Shown: one piece after another, positions 36,137 to 43,921 of the stretch
Layout of the letters: each line of letters starts with the position of its first letter
Numbering within the stretch: the first letter of the stretch is position 1
Assembly (NCBI GenBank): GCA_947652735.1
Contig: CANTEG010000010.1
Coordinates: 45,026-109,025, forward strand
Direction: 5' to 3'
Length of the DNA stretch: 64,000 nucleotides
Source: an uncultured Lachnospiraceae bacterium
GTDB lineage: Bacteria; Bacillota; Clostridia; Lachnospirales; Lachnospiraceae
Made by a program: the position numbers and the translations under genes
The notes under the pieces: model-generated
What the model saw: only the letters and a program-made list of their open reading frames with translations
What the model was told of the DNA's origin: nothing
Database searches by the model: none

Positions 36137-36910
36137 ATGAAGATTGAAAGATTAAGTGAAAATCAAATAAGGTGTACTCTTAATAAAGCTGACTTGGCAG
36201 ATAAGGAGCTTTTATTATCAGAGCTTGCATATGGCACTGACAAGGCAAAAGAGCTTTTCCGTGAGCTGATGCAGCAGGCATCAAATGAATTGGGATTTGA
36301 GGTGGATAACATTCCGCTTATGATAGAAGCTATACCTGTATCACCCGAGTGTTTGATTTTGATTATTACGAAGGTTGAGGATCCGGATGAGTTAGATACA
36401 AGATTCTCCAGGTTCACAAAACATCTTGCAGATGTAGAACCATATGATGGTGAGGAACTGGAAGATGACGATGAAGCCCATGTGGATGGCGGTTCATCAG
36501 CGGCTCATGCTGCGGATGGTTTGATAGAAGCACTTGGCAATCTTGCGGAGGGGTTAAGTGCACTGGGCGGACATAAGGCAAAAAGAACTTCAGAGCCTGA
36601 TTCTGAGATGACTCAGGATATATTCCGTGTATATTCATTTGTGAGTCTTGAGGATGTTATGGAGGCATCTGAAAGTGTCAGTGATGTATATACAGGATAC
36701 AACACATTATATAAGAGTAAAAGTGACAACAAATATTATTTATACCTGATTAAAGGTGAAACCTCAGATGGTGATTTTATAAGGGTATGTAATATAATCA
36801 GTGAGTATGGAGACAAGGTAAAGGCAACATATGCAACCTTGGAACATTACGAGGAGCATTACAAGGTAATTGTAGAAGATCATGCAATACAAACCTTGAG
36901 CACAATATAA
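36137..36910 (+). CDS. mecA: Adaptor protein MecA
   Basis: 257 residues. Delivers substrates to the ClpC-ClpP protease. The N-terminal substrate-binding domain MKIERLSENQIRCTL and the C-terminal ClpC-binding domain (IFRVYSFVSLEDVMEAS, then LYKSKSDNKYYLYLIKG) are both present, joined by an acidic then Ala/Gly-rich linker (about 105-150). Start at ATG 36137 with AAGGAG 8 bases upstream. Its targets in this organism are unknown. Confidence 0.93.
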   Translation: MKIERLSENQIRCTLNKADLADKELLLSELAYGTDKAKELFRELMQQASNELGFEVDNIPLMIEAIPVSPECLILIITKVEDPDELDTRFSRFTKHLADVEPYDGEELEDDDEAHVDGGSSAAHAADGLIEALGNLAEGLSALGGHKAKRTSEPDSEMTQDIFRVYSFVSLEDVMEASESVSDVYTGYNTLYKSKSDNKYYLYLIKGETSDGDFIRVCNIISEYGDKVKATYATLEHYEEHYKVIVEDHAIQTLSTI

Positions 36911-37022
36911 AGTTTATTAAATTAACAATTACGTCAGGCTTTTTATTGAGGACTTGAAATGTGGCATCAACTTGTTGCTGCGTGAACGTTAAGAAGTTGA
37001 TGTTAAAAGAAGGAGAGCACAT

Positions 37023-37628
37023 ATGTATATTACTTGTTTAGACTTAGAGGGGGTTTTAGTTCCTGAGATTTGGATTGCGTTTGCGGAGGCGAGCGGAATA
37101 CCTGAATTGAAAAGAACGACACGGGATGAGCCTGATTATGATAAGCTTATGAATTGGAGACTTGGAATTCTTAAGGAACATGGATTAGGTCTCAAGGAAA
37201 TTCAGGAGACAATTGCAACCATTGACCCATTGCCGGGTGCAAAGGAATTTCTTGATGAACTTCGTTCCATCTGTCAGGTTATCATTATAAGTGATACTTT
37301 CTCACAGTTTGCAGGACCTCTTATGGCGAAGCTTGGATATCCGACTATCTTCTGTAACTCTCTTGAGGTTGCAGAGTCGGGCGAGATAACAGGCTTTAAG
37401 ATGAGATGCGAACAGTCTAAACTTACTACGGTAAAGGCGCTTCAGTCTATCGGATATGATACGATTGCAAGTGGAGACAGCCATAACGATTTAGGCATGA
37501 TTAAAGCAAGCAAGGCGGGATTTTTATTCAAAAGTACAGAGCAGATAAAGGCAGATTATCCTGAGTTTCCTGCTTTTGAGGAATATGATGAGCTTTTAGC
37601 AGCAATAAAGGAAGCGATGCAGGACTAA
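37023..37628 (+). CDS. thrH: Phosphoserine phosphatase / homoserine phosphotransferase ThrH
   Basis: 201 residues. A HAD-family enzyme acting on phosphoserine and able to transfer phosphate to homoserine. The nucleophile region is CLDLEGVLVPEIW, with IISDTFSQFAGPLM and ASGDSHNDLGMI as the later HAD motifs. GAAGGAGAG precedes the ATG. In the leader, CATCAACTT (36965-36973) is inverted at 36994-37002, forming a 9-bp hairpin of unknown role. Confidence 0.93.
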   Translation: MYITCLDLEGVLVPEIWIAFAEASGIPELKRTTRDEPDYDKLMNWRLGILKEHGLGLKEIQETIATIDPLPGAKEFLDELRSICQVIIISDTFSQFAGPLMAKLGYPTIFCNSLEVAESGEITGFKMRCEQSKLTTVKALQSIGYDTIASGDSHNDLGMIKASKAGFLFKSTEQIKADYPEFPAFEEYDELLAAIKEAMQD

Positions 37629-37701
37629 AAATGTAATGAGGATTGTGATGTAAATAGCACTCTGATATAAAAATACCAATCAATAGTTGAAAGCATTATA
37701 T

Positions 37702-37751
37702 AAAATGCCGGTTTGAGATACCCTGATAGGGTTACCTTAAACCGGCATTTT
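37702..37751. terminator. Bidirectional terminator between thrH and the Bax-inhibitor-like gene
   Basis: AAAATGCCGGTTT pairs with AAACCGGCATTTT, enclosing an inner CCC/GGG stem. T-rich on both sides, suited to the two convergent genes. Confidence 0.85.
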
Positions 37752-37779
37752 GTGTTGATGATTGTTATTGATTTAATGA

Positions 37780-38478
37780 TTAATTGTTGCTGGATCTTGA
37801 AAGGATGCTTAAAATTCTAAGGAACACACCTATAATATCCACATAGAGTTCAGCAGCCGAGTCAACCGCATTGTCCACGGTTCTTGCACAGTTGTTTGCT
37901 CTTGCCCAGTCGTAGCCGATATATCCGCAGAAGATAAAAACTACAATATAATCGATAATACCAAGTGGAGCACCGACAAGCATCATAATAAGTTCTATGG
38001 CAACTGTAAGTAAAAGAGTTACAAATAATGTTTTTCCCATGCTGAGGAAAAAGGATGGGAAAACTGTTGATAACAGCATCATACCTACGGTAACCAAGCT
38101 TGTAATTCCAAATGCTGCTACTACAGTACTCGTATATCCTGCTGAGACGAAAGCATTTACTACAATAGAAACTACAAGGCCTAACGGAATAACAATCAGG
38201 TTATAGCCGATAAAGCTTACAACAGGATTTACCGAGCGGTTTACTAAAGCGCTTCCTGCCATACACATTACGAAGTACAAGCCGAAAAATAACCAGCCGC
38301 TTGTTTCTACAAGACTTACTGCAAATCCATAGCAAAACTTAACCATAAAACAGTTTACAAGGAAACCGTAAAGAAGCGTGCCGCCCAAAACAAGGTTGTA
38401 AGCTCTTTCTGATATTTCCAGTTCACCGGCATGGAAATGTTGGCGTTCCATGTAACGTTCCTGTCTGTTTAGTGACAT
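37780..38478 (-). CDS. Bax inhibitor-1/YccA-like membrane protein
   Basis: 232 residues with six or seven membrane helices. The BI-1 pattern is visible in the C-terminal segment IDYIVVFIFCGYIGYDWARA and the ending ELYVDIIGVFLRILSIL. In bacteria these proteins associate with membrane protein quality control or ion leak, not firmly known here. Start set at 38478 (MSLNRQERY) with GGGAGG upstream. It lies 31 bases downstream of the small CxxC gene on the same strand, likely one transcript. Confidence 0.88.
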   Translation of the reverse strand: MSLNRQERYMERQHFHAGELEISERAYNLVLGGTLLYGFLVNCFMVKFCYGFAVSLVETSGWLFFGLYFVMCMAGSALVNRSVNPVVSFIGYNLIVIPLGLVVSIVVNAFVSAGYTSTVVAAFGITSLVTVGMMLLSTVFPSFFLSMGKTLFVTLLLTVAIELIMMLVGAPLGIIDYIVVFIFCGYIGYDWARANNCARTVDNAVDSAAELYVDIIGVFLRILSILSRSSNN

Positions 38479-38509
38479 AAAATTACCTCCCTTTTTAAAA
38501 TACAATAAA

Positions 38510-38725
38510 TTATTGTGCGTTTTTGTTTGCTAGATATCCGTTGATTGAAGCGATGACTTCATCGACGTTCATGCCGTGAACCATACAGGCTTCTTCCAGA
38601 CTTTCCATTGCTGCTGACGGACAGCCGACACAGTGCATACCTGCCGCCATTAAAATAGCAGCATTGCCTGGGTCGATTTCTATAATTTCGTGAATTAACA
38701 TAGATTTATCAACTGTCTGTGCCAT
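38510..38725 (-). CDS. DUF1858 / hybrid-cluster-associated redox disulfide protein
   Basis: 71 residues. The signature AGMHCVGCPSAAMESLEEAC carries a CxxC pair and a third cysteine; this is the DUF1858/TIGR03980 family, found as a small stand-alone protein or within ScdA-like iron-sulfur repair proteins. Function is not settled; a redox or metal role is inferred from the cysteines. AGGAGG lies 7 bases before the ATG. Divergent from the pfl operon, sharing its regulatory region. Confidence 0.88.
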   Translation of the reverse strand: MAQTVDKSMLIHEIIEIDPGNAAILMAAGMHCVGCPSAAMESLEEACMVHGMNVDEVIASINGYLANKNAQ

Positions 38726-38768
38726 TATCTGACCTCCTAATCTTTTGGTTTTGTAAATTTGTTCTCAA

Positions 38769-38791
38769 ATAGGAAACTACACTTCCTATCG
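38769..38791. repeat. Short hairpin repeat, also found near 56925
   Basis: ATAGGAAACT and TTCCTATCG form a hairpin. The same arms with a slightly different loop occur at 56926-56948, so this is a dispersed element within the window. Confidence 0.55.
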
Positions 38792-38848
38792 TTAAAAATT
38801 TTTAAATATTTTACCATATATATTGCACCATTGTCTATAAAAATATGT

Positions 38849-38865
38849 TTGTATACTGTATACAA
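38849..38865. promoter_or_regulatory. 17-bp palindromic operator candidate of the pfl operon
   Basis: TTGTATACTGTATACAA is a perfect odd palindrome. Its half TGTATACAATT recurs at 38913-38923, inside the spacer of the pfl promoter. The style resembles GntR-family sites, but no such regulator gene is in the window. Confidence 0.6.
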
Positions 38866-38906
38866 TTAATGTATCAAAAAAAGTACAAAAATTAATGGAT
38901 ATAACA

Positions 38907-38935
38907 TTGACGTGTATACAATTTGAAACTATAAT
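38907..38935 (+). promoter_or_regulatory. Predicted strong sigma-A promoter of the pfl operon
   Basis: TTGACG at 38907-38912 and consensus TATAAT at 38930-38935 with a 17-base spacer that contains an operator half-site. A leader of about 130 bases follows before the pfl core gene. Confidence 0.82.
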
Positions 38936-39072
38936 ATAACTAACATCAGTTACTGATTTAGTTTTCTGCGATGGGGGCGGAAGCTGATATCGGTTTCTGA
39001 AAGGAACTGTTCAAATTATTTTTAAGGCAATCCGCACAGTGACAGCGGAAGAAAAAGGAGGAATAAAATACA

Positions 39073-41136
39073 ATGTTATTAAAATTTGATGCATTGGAAG
39101 CAGAAGGATGGGACGGCTTCGTACCTGGAAAATGGCAGAAAGAAGTTGAGGTAAGAGATTTCATTCAGAAAAACTACACTCCATATGAGGGTGATGATAC
39201 ATTCTTGGCTGAGCCAACACAGGATACTAAGGATTTATGGCAGATGGTTCTTGATCTTTCTAAGAAAGAGAGAGAAGCAGGCGGCGTTCTTGATATGGAT
39301 ACAAGCGTAGTTTCTACACTCACTTCTCATGGTGCAGGATATCTTGACAAGAGCAAGGAAAAGATTGTCGGATTCCAGACTGATAAGCCTTTCAAGAGAG
39401 GTATGAACGTATATGGTGGTATCCGTATGGCTATGAAGGCATGTGAGGATAACGGATACAAGGTAGACCCTGAGGTCGTTGAGTTCTTTACTACTCACAG
39501 AAAGACTCATAACGCAGGTGTATTCGATGTATATGATGCAGAGATAAGAAGATGCCGTTCAAACCATATTATTACAGGACTTCCAGATGCATACGGACGT
39601 GGACGTATTATTGGCGACTACAGAAGAGTTGCTCTTTACGGAATTGATTTCCTTATTGAGGACAAGAAAATACAGAAAGAGTCATTTGGTGATATTTATA
39701 CTGACGACGTAATAAGAGGCAAGGAAGAAATTTCAGAGCAGATTAGAGCACTCGGTGAGTTAAAGCAGATGGCAGCAGCTTATGGCATTGATATTTCAAA
39801 GCCTGCTAAGAACGTTAAGGAAGCTATTCAGGCAGTATACTTTGGTTACCTTGGTGCTGTTAAGGAGCAGAACGGTGCGGCTATGTCACTTGGTCGTACA
39901 TCTACATTCCTTGATGTTTATGCTGAGAGAGATCTTAAGAATGGAACATTTACAGAGTCAGAAATTCAGGAGTTTATTGATCACTTTATAATGAAGCTGA
40001 GATGCGTAAAGTTCGCAAGAACTCCAGAGTACAATTCAATATTTGCAGGTGATCCTGTATGGGTTACTGAGTCACTTGGTGGTATGGGTGTTGACGGACG
40101 TCCGCTTGTAACAAAGATGAGCTTCAGATATCTCCATACACTTGATAACTTAGGTACTTCACCAGAGCCAAACCTTACAGTTCTCTGGTCAACAAACCTT
40201 CCAATGAACTGGAAGCAGTATTGTGCAAAGATGTCAATTAAGTCTTCATCAATCCAGTACGAGAATGATGACCTTATGAGACCAATCCATGGTGATGATT
40301 ACGGTATTGCATGCTGTGTATCTTCAATGGTAATCGGTAAGGAAATGCAGTTCTTCGGTGCAAGAGCTAACCTTGCTAAGTGTCTCCTTTATGCTATCAA
40401 TGGTGGAGTTGATGAGTGTACAGGTGTACAGGTTGGTCCTAAGTACAGACCAATTACTTCAGAGTATCTTGATTATGATGAGGTTATGGAGAAGTTTGAT
40501 GATATGATGGAGTGGCTTGCTAAGGTATATGTAAGTGCACTTAATATCATTCATTATATGCATGACAAGTATGCTTATGAGAAAATCCAGATGGCACTTC
40601 ATGACAGAGATGTAAAGAGATATTTTGCAACAGGTCTTGCAGGACTTTCTGTTGTTGCTGATTCACTTTCAGCAATTAAGTATGCTAAGGTTAAGGCAAT
40701 AAGAAATGAGCAGGGCGTCGTAGTAAGCTACGAGACAGAGGGAGATTTCCCTAAATATGGTAACAATGATGACAGAGTAGACAAGATTGCAGCAAGCCTT
40801 GTGTCAACATTCATGCACAAGCTTAGAAAGCATCACGTATATAGAAATGGTTTCCCAACCATGTCAATTCTTACAATTACTTCAAATGTAACTTATGGTA
40901 AGAACACAGGAGATACTCCTTGTGGAAGAAAGCATGGTCAGCCATTCGCACCTGGTGCAAACCCAATGCATCAGAGAGATACACATGGTGCACTTGCATC
41001 TCTTGCAACAGTTGCTAAGCTTCCGTTTATGGATTCACAGGATGGTATTTCAAATACCTTCTCAATTATTCCAGGTGCTCTTGGTAAAGAGGATCAGGTA
41101 TTTGCAGGTGACCTTGACGTGGATCTTAAGCTGTAA
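39073..41136 (+). CDS. Pyruvate formate-lyase core subunit lacking the glycyl-radical domain
   Basis: 687 residues against about 760 for Escherichia coli PflB. The enzyme cleaves pyruvate with CoA to acetyl-CoA and formate. The catalytic cysteine pair is GIACCVSSM (Cys414-Cys415), and the first 685 residues follow PflB throughout, including GRRTSTF-like [10 protein letters not shown] and [17 protein letters not shown]. It ends at [21 protein letters not shown], exactly where PflB begins the strand and loop carrying the radical glycine. That part is encoded separately at 41447-41686, so this is a split enzyme, not a truncation. AAGGAGG lies 10 bases upstream. Confidence 0.93.
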   Translation: MLLKFDALEAEGWDGFVPGKWQKEVEVRDFIQKNYTPYEGDDTFLAEPTQDTKDLWQMVLDLSKKEREAGGVLDMDTSVVSTLTSHGAGYLDKSKEKIVGFQTDKPFKRGMNVYGGIRMAMKACEDNGYKVDPEVVEFFTTHRKTHNAGVFDVYDAEIRRCRSNHIITGLPDAYGRGRIIGDYRRVALYGIDFLIEDKKIQKESFGDIYTDDVIRGKEEISEQIRALGELKQMAAAYGIDISKPAKNVKEAIQAVYFGYLGAVKEQNGAAMSLGRTSTFLDVYAERDLKNGTFTESEIQEFIDHFIMKLRCVKFARTPEYNSIFAGDPVWVTESLGGMGVDGRPLVTKMSFRYLHTLDNLGTSPEPNLTVLWSTNLPMNWKQYCAKMSIKSSSIQYENDDLMRPIHGDDYGIACCVSSMVIGKEMQFFGARANLAKCLLYAINGGVDECTGVQVGPKYRPITSEYLDYDEVMEKFDDMMEWLAKVYVSALNIIHYMHDKYAYEKIQMALHDRDVKRYFATGLAGLSVVADSLSAIKYAKVKAIRNEQGVVVSYETEGDFPKYGNNDDRVDKIAASLVSTFMHKLRKHHVYRNGFPTMSILTITSNVTYGKNTGDTPCGRKHGQPFAPGANPMHQRDTHGALASLATVAKLPFMDSQDGISNTFSIIPGALGKEDQVFAGDLDVDLKL

Positions 41137-41194
41137 TAGCTTTAAACAGGAGCTGTATTAAAGTTCAATTCATGTAAAGTTGAGGAATGATTGA

Positions 41195-41407
41195 ATGGAT
41201 AATGGTTTAAGTAATGTTGATGATATCGTCGCAATGATTGATGGAATGGTAGCAAATGGTCATGGACACATACATGTGTCCTATGACCCTGAGCAGGATG
41301 GCAAAACAGTAGAAACATTAGCTTGTTTAGACTGTGCCAAAGGAAATTTGGCATGTGCTGTTCCTACATTACATGAGGGCATCGACGATGCATTTGAAGA
41401 AGATTAA
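41195..41407 (+). CDS. Small cysteine-containing paralogue of the glycyl-radical domain
   Basis: 70 residues. Residues 8-30 (VDDIVAMIDGMVANGHGHIH) align with residues 7-30 of the next gene ([20 protein letters not shown]); I count about 8 identities in 23 plus several conservative changes. The radical loop RVSGYAV is absent; instead there is CLDCAKGNLAC (Cys44, Cys47, Cys54), then an acidic tail. It cannot carry the glycyl radical. It may be an assembly, repair or redox-sensing partner of the split enzyme; this is inference. TTGAGGA precedes the ATG by 9 bases. Confidence 0.85.
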   Translation: MDNGLSNVDDIVAMIDGMVANGHGHIHVSYDPEQDGKTVETLACLDCAKGNLACAVPTLHEGIDDAFEED

Positions 41408-41446
41408 TTTTATGAATAATATTATGAATTTAGGAGGAATATAATT

Positions 41447-41686
41447 ATGGCTAGCACTCAGCAGATTGATAACTTAGTTGGTATGTTAGATGGATATATC
41501 GAGAAAGGTGGATACCATCTCAATGTAAATGTATACAATAGAGATACTCTTCTTGATGCTCAAAAGCATCCAGAGAATTATCCACAGCTTACAATTCGTG
41601 TATCCGGATATGCAGTAAACTTTATTAAGCTTACTCCAGAGCAGCAGGCAGATGTTATCTCACGTACATTCCATGAGGGTATGTAA
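41447..41686 (+). CDS. grcA: Stand-alone glycyl-radical domain of pyruvate formate-lyase (GrcA-like)
   Basis: 79 residues. [29 protein letters not shown] is split here as [13 protein letters not shown] and [14 protein letters not shown]; the radical site is Gly54. [20 protein letters not shown] precedes it, as in PflB. E. coli GrcA is a spare part for damaged PFL, but here it must supply the only radical domain since the core gene has none. GGAGG lies about 8 bases before the ATG. It lies 39 bases after the cysteine paralogue. Confidence 0.95.
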   Translation: MASTQQIDNLVGMLDGYIEKGGYHLNVNVYNRDTLLDAQKHPENYPQLTIRVSGYAVNFIKLTPEQQADVISRTFHEGM

Positions 41687-41751
41687 ATTTTACTGCTGAT
41701 AGATATGTTACATCAATTTTTGATTAACTTATTAACAGGTAAGATTATCAG

Positions 41752-41780
41752 GAGGGGTGTCGCACTAGTGTGACACCTCT
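41752..41780 (+). terminator. Hairpin between the glycyl-radical gene and pflA (possible attenuator)
   Basis: AGGGGTGTCGCAC pairs with GTGTGACACCTCT, a stem of about 12 bp with two wobble pairs, followed by only CTTTG. The weak T tail suggests partial termination, or an RNA end protecting the upstream message, lowering PflA relative to PFL. Confidence 0.5.
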
Positions 41781-41804
41781 CTTTGAAGTTAGGAGCGGTA
41801 AAAT

Positions 41805-42563
41805 ATGGAAGGAATGATACATTCGATTGAAACATTTGGAACAGTTGACGGACCAGGAATCAGATATGTGGTCTTTGTGAAAGGCTGTCCTATGAGATGT
41901 CAGTATTGCCACAATCCTGACACATGGGAGATGGCAGGCGGAACTAAAAAAACAACAGATGAGATATTAGAAGACTATGAAAAGTATAAACCGTTTTTAA
42001 AGGACGGCGGATTAACTGTTACAGGGGGAGAACCACTTGTACAGATTGATTTTCTCATAGAGCTGTTTGAAAAGGCAAAACAGCGTGGTATACACACCTG
42101 TCTTGACACATCAGGAATTATGTTTAGAAGAAATGTTCCTGAAATATATGAGAAGTATGTCAGGCTGATGAAATCCACGGATCTTATTATGCTCGATATC
42201 AAGCATATTGACCCTGAGGAGCATGTCAAGCTTACGGCACAGCCAAGTGAAAATATATTTGATTTTTTAAAGTTTCTTGATGAGCAGGAAAAGGAAATAT
42301 GGATAAGGCATGTCCTTGTTCCGGGCATCACATTGATACCTGAGTATTTAAAAAGACTTGGGGAATTTATTGCACAGTTTCGCCATGTCAAGGCACTTGA
42401 TGTGCTTCCGTACCATAGTATGGGAAAAGAAAAGTATGAGAAAATGGGAATTGATTATGTGCTTAAGGATGTGGAAGAGGCAACGAAGGAGCAGGCGATA
42501 GAGGCACGTAAAATTATTATTGATGCCATGAGGGAAAAACGACGTCTCATGGAGCAAGGTTAG
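41805..42563 (+). CDS. pflA: Pyruvate formate-lyase activating enzyme
   Basis: 252 residues. A radical SAM enzyme that abstracts hydrogen from the radical glycine. The cluster motif is CPMRCQYCHN, followed by TVTGGEPLVQ and SMGKEKYEKMGIDY, typical of PflA. Its substrate here should be Gly54 of the separate radical domain, alone or in complex with the core. TTAGGAG lies about 8 bases before the ATG. Last gene of the operon. Confidence 0.96.
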   Translation: MEGMIHSIETFGTVDGPGIRYVVFVKGCPMRCQYCHNPDTWEMAGGTKKTTDEILEDYEKYKPFLKDGGLTVTGGEPLVQIDFLIELFEKAKQRGIHTCLDTSGIMFRRNVPEIYEKYVRLMKSTDLIMLDIKHIDPEEHVKLTAQPSENIFDFLKFLDEQEKEIWIRHVLVPGITLIPEYLKRLGEFIAQFRHVKALDVLPYHSMGKEKYEKMGIDYVLKDVEEATKEQAIEARKIIIDAMREKRRLMEQG

Positions 42564-42571
42564 CTTTTTTT

Positions 42572-42634
42572 GGCAATCACAACATCGAAAAACAGATATT
42601 GCTGTTATTTAGGATTTTGTGATTGCCTATTTTT
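42572..42634 (+). terminator. Intrinsic terminator of the pfl operon
   Basis: GGCAATCACAA (42572-42582) pairs with TTGTGATTGCC (42617-42627), followed by TATTTTT. Confidence 0.85.
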
Positions 42635-42692
42635 GTTCTGATTGTTATCTGGAAGACATATATTTAAGCAAATACGTTTGCTTGGGTTATGT

Positions 42693-43430
42693 ATGGGATA
42701 TATTAAGGAACGCGGTGTTAAATATTACAACCGGCTTTTCGGGTTTTTTGGACGAAGAACGACTAGGTTTGTCTTTGGGGTTGCCCTTATGGCAGTTCTT
42801 GTCATAATCAATATATGTATTTATTTTTCTCAGGCTGTAAGACCGGATGAGGTGTTTACGGTTGTTGTTGATGCGGGACATGGCGGTAATGACCCCGGCA
42901 AGGTTGGTGTAAATGGTACAAAGGAAAAGGACATTAATTTATCGATTGCACTGAAGCTTAAGGATGAGCTTGAGAAAAAGGGGATGAAAGTCATTCTTAC
43001 ACGAAGCAGTGATGAGAGCCTTGAAGTGGAAGGTGCAAGAAATAAGAAGACATCCGATATGAACCGAAGAATGGAAATTGTAAATGATTCGGGGGCGGAT
43101 TTGCTCATAAGCATTCATCAAAACAGCTTCACGGATTCGTCAGTAAAAGGAGCACAGACCTTTTATTATAACGGCTCCAAGGAAAGTGAGGCACTTGCGG
43201 TTGCAGTTCAGAGTGAGCTGGTAAAGGCTTTGGATGAGAACAATAAGAGAAAGGCAAAGGCAGGTAATGATTATTATGTACTGAGAAAAAGCACCTGTCC
43301 TGCCATTATAGTGGAATGCGGTTTCTTAAGTAACCCTAAGGAGGAAGCAAGTCTGGTTGAGGAATCATACCAGCAGGATATCGCTTCGGCAATAGCAACA
43401 GGGGTGTATAAGTGGCTGAAAGGGAACTAA
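42693..43430 (+). CDS. cwlD: N-acetylmuramoyl-L-alanine amidase CwlD
   Basis: About 245 residues. An Amidase_3 zinc enzyme; CwlD makes the muramic-delta-lactam of the spore cortex, needed for germination. One N-terminal membrane helix (FGVALMAVLVIINICIYF), then VVVDAGHGGNDPG, LISIHQNS and VECGFLSNPKE, the zinc and catalytic motifs. Choosing CwlD over other amidases rests on the anchored, single-domain layout. The start is uncertain: ATG 42693 lacks a good SD box and a hairpin (AAGCAAatacgTTTGCTT) lies just upstream. Its stop codon lies in the following terminator. Confidence 0.87.
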   Translation: MGYIKERGVKYYNRLFGFFGRRTTRFVFGVALMAVLVIINICIYFSQAVRPDEVFTVVVDAGHGGNDPGKVGVNGTKEKDINLSIALKLKDELEKKGMKVILTRSSDESLEVEGARNKKTSDMNRRMEIVNDSGADLLISIHQNSFTDSSVKGAQTFYYNGSKESEALAVAVQSELVKALDENNKRKAKAGNDYYVLRKSTCPAIIVECGFLSNPKEEASLVEESYQQDIASAIATGVYKWLKGN

Positions 43431-43467
43431 AAAACAGCGTCTTAGACGCTGTTTTTTAGTTCCCTTT
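43419..43467. terminator. Perfect 23-bp palindromic bidirectional terminator containing both stop codons
   Basis: Arms at 43419-43441 and 43445-43467 are exact inverted copies around a 3-base loop; the core is AAAAAACAGCGTC/GACGCTGTTTTTT. The cwlD stop (43428-43430) lies within the left arm and the yjfB stop (43466-43468) begins at the end of the right arm. Confidence 0.93.
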
Positions 43468-43651
43468 AAATCCGCACATCTACATTTGCACCTATATTAG
43501 GGTTGACAGATTGCTCCATCATCTTTGTAATCATGTCACCGCTGGTTTCCACACTGTCAAGAGATTTTTTTAATAATGAAATATCTATCATGTTCATACT
43601 CTTGGTGTCGCTGATGGATACATTTGTACTGCTCAATGCATTAATATTCAT
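43466..43651 (-). CDS. YjfB-like putative motility protein
   Basis: 61 residues. The start MNINALSSTNVSIS and the ending MEQSVNPNIGANVDVRI match the YjfB family, which is labelled putative motility protein in motile Firmicutes; the molecular role is unknown. GGAGATG precedes the ATG. It is a single gene convergent with cwlD. Together with cheW at 53801 it suggests a motile lineage. Confidence 0.85.
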   Translation of the reverse strand: MNINALSSTNVSISDTKSMNMIDISLLKKSLDSVETSGDMITKMMEQSVNPNIGANVDVRI

Positions 43652-43816
43652 TTTGTCATCTCCTTCCTATCTGATATAGCTTTCTGAGAAGACATCCTTA
43701 TGAGATGTACTATAGCTTTTTGCATATTATAGCCCAAATATTTTATTTTTGCAACGGATTTTTGGAAATTATATGGCAAAAAAACACCGAAAATCGTAAA
43801 AAAAGTAATAAATCTG

Positions 43817-43845
43817 TTGACAATACGCAAGACAAATGTTAATAT
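43817..43845 (+). promoter_or_regulatory. Predicted sigma-A promoter of the NlpC/P60 gene
   Basis: Consensus TTGACA at 43817-43822 and TAATAT at 43840-43845 with a 17-base spacer. Confidence 0.82.
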
Positions 43846-43850
43846 CGTTT

Positions 43851-43879
43851 TGTAACAAGTCGTAACAAATTTGTAACAA
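43851..43879 (+). promoter_or_regulatory. Three phased GTAACAA direct repeats (WalR-box-like)
   Basis: GTAACAA occurs at 43852, 43862 and 43873, that is every 10-11 bases on one helix face. The last two give CGTAAC-N5-TGTAAC, one base off the WalR consensus TGTWAH-N5-TGTWAH. They lie just downstream of the -10 box, a repressor position. Confidence 0.5.
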
Positions 43880-43921
43880 ATGCGGCTTATAAATTTATAT
43901 ACATAAAATGGAGGTGTCAGT

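Noticed and set aside
38936-39072. ZTP (pfl-type) riboswitch in the pfl leader
   Set aside because: The leader lacks the conserved CCGCC/GGG core and pseudoknot of that class as far as I can see by eye.
39073-41136. Treating the short pfl gene as a pseudogene or truncation
   Set aside because: The reading frame is intact, well translated by codon pattern and SD box, and the missing domain is present as an intact gene in the same operon.
43851-43879. CRISPR-like repeats
   Set aside because: Only three 7-base repeats with no spacers and no cas genes.
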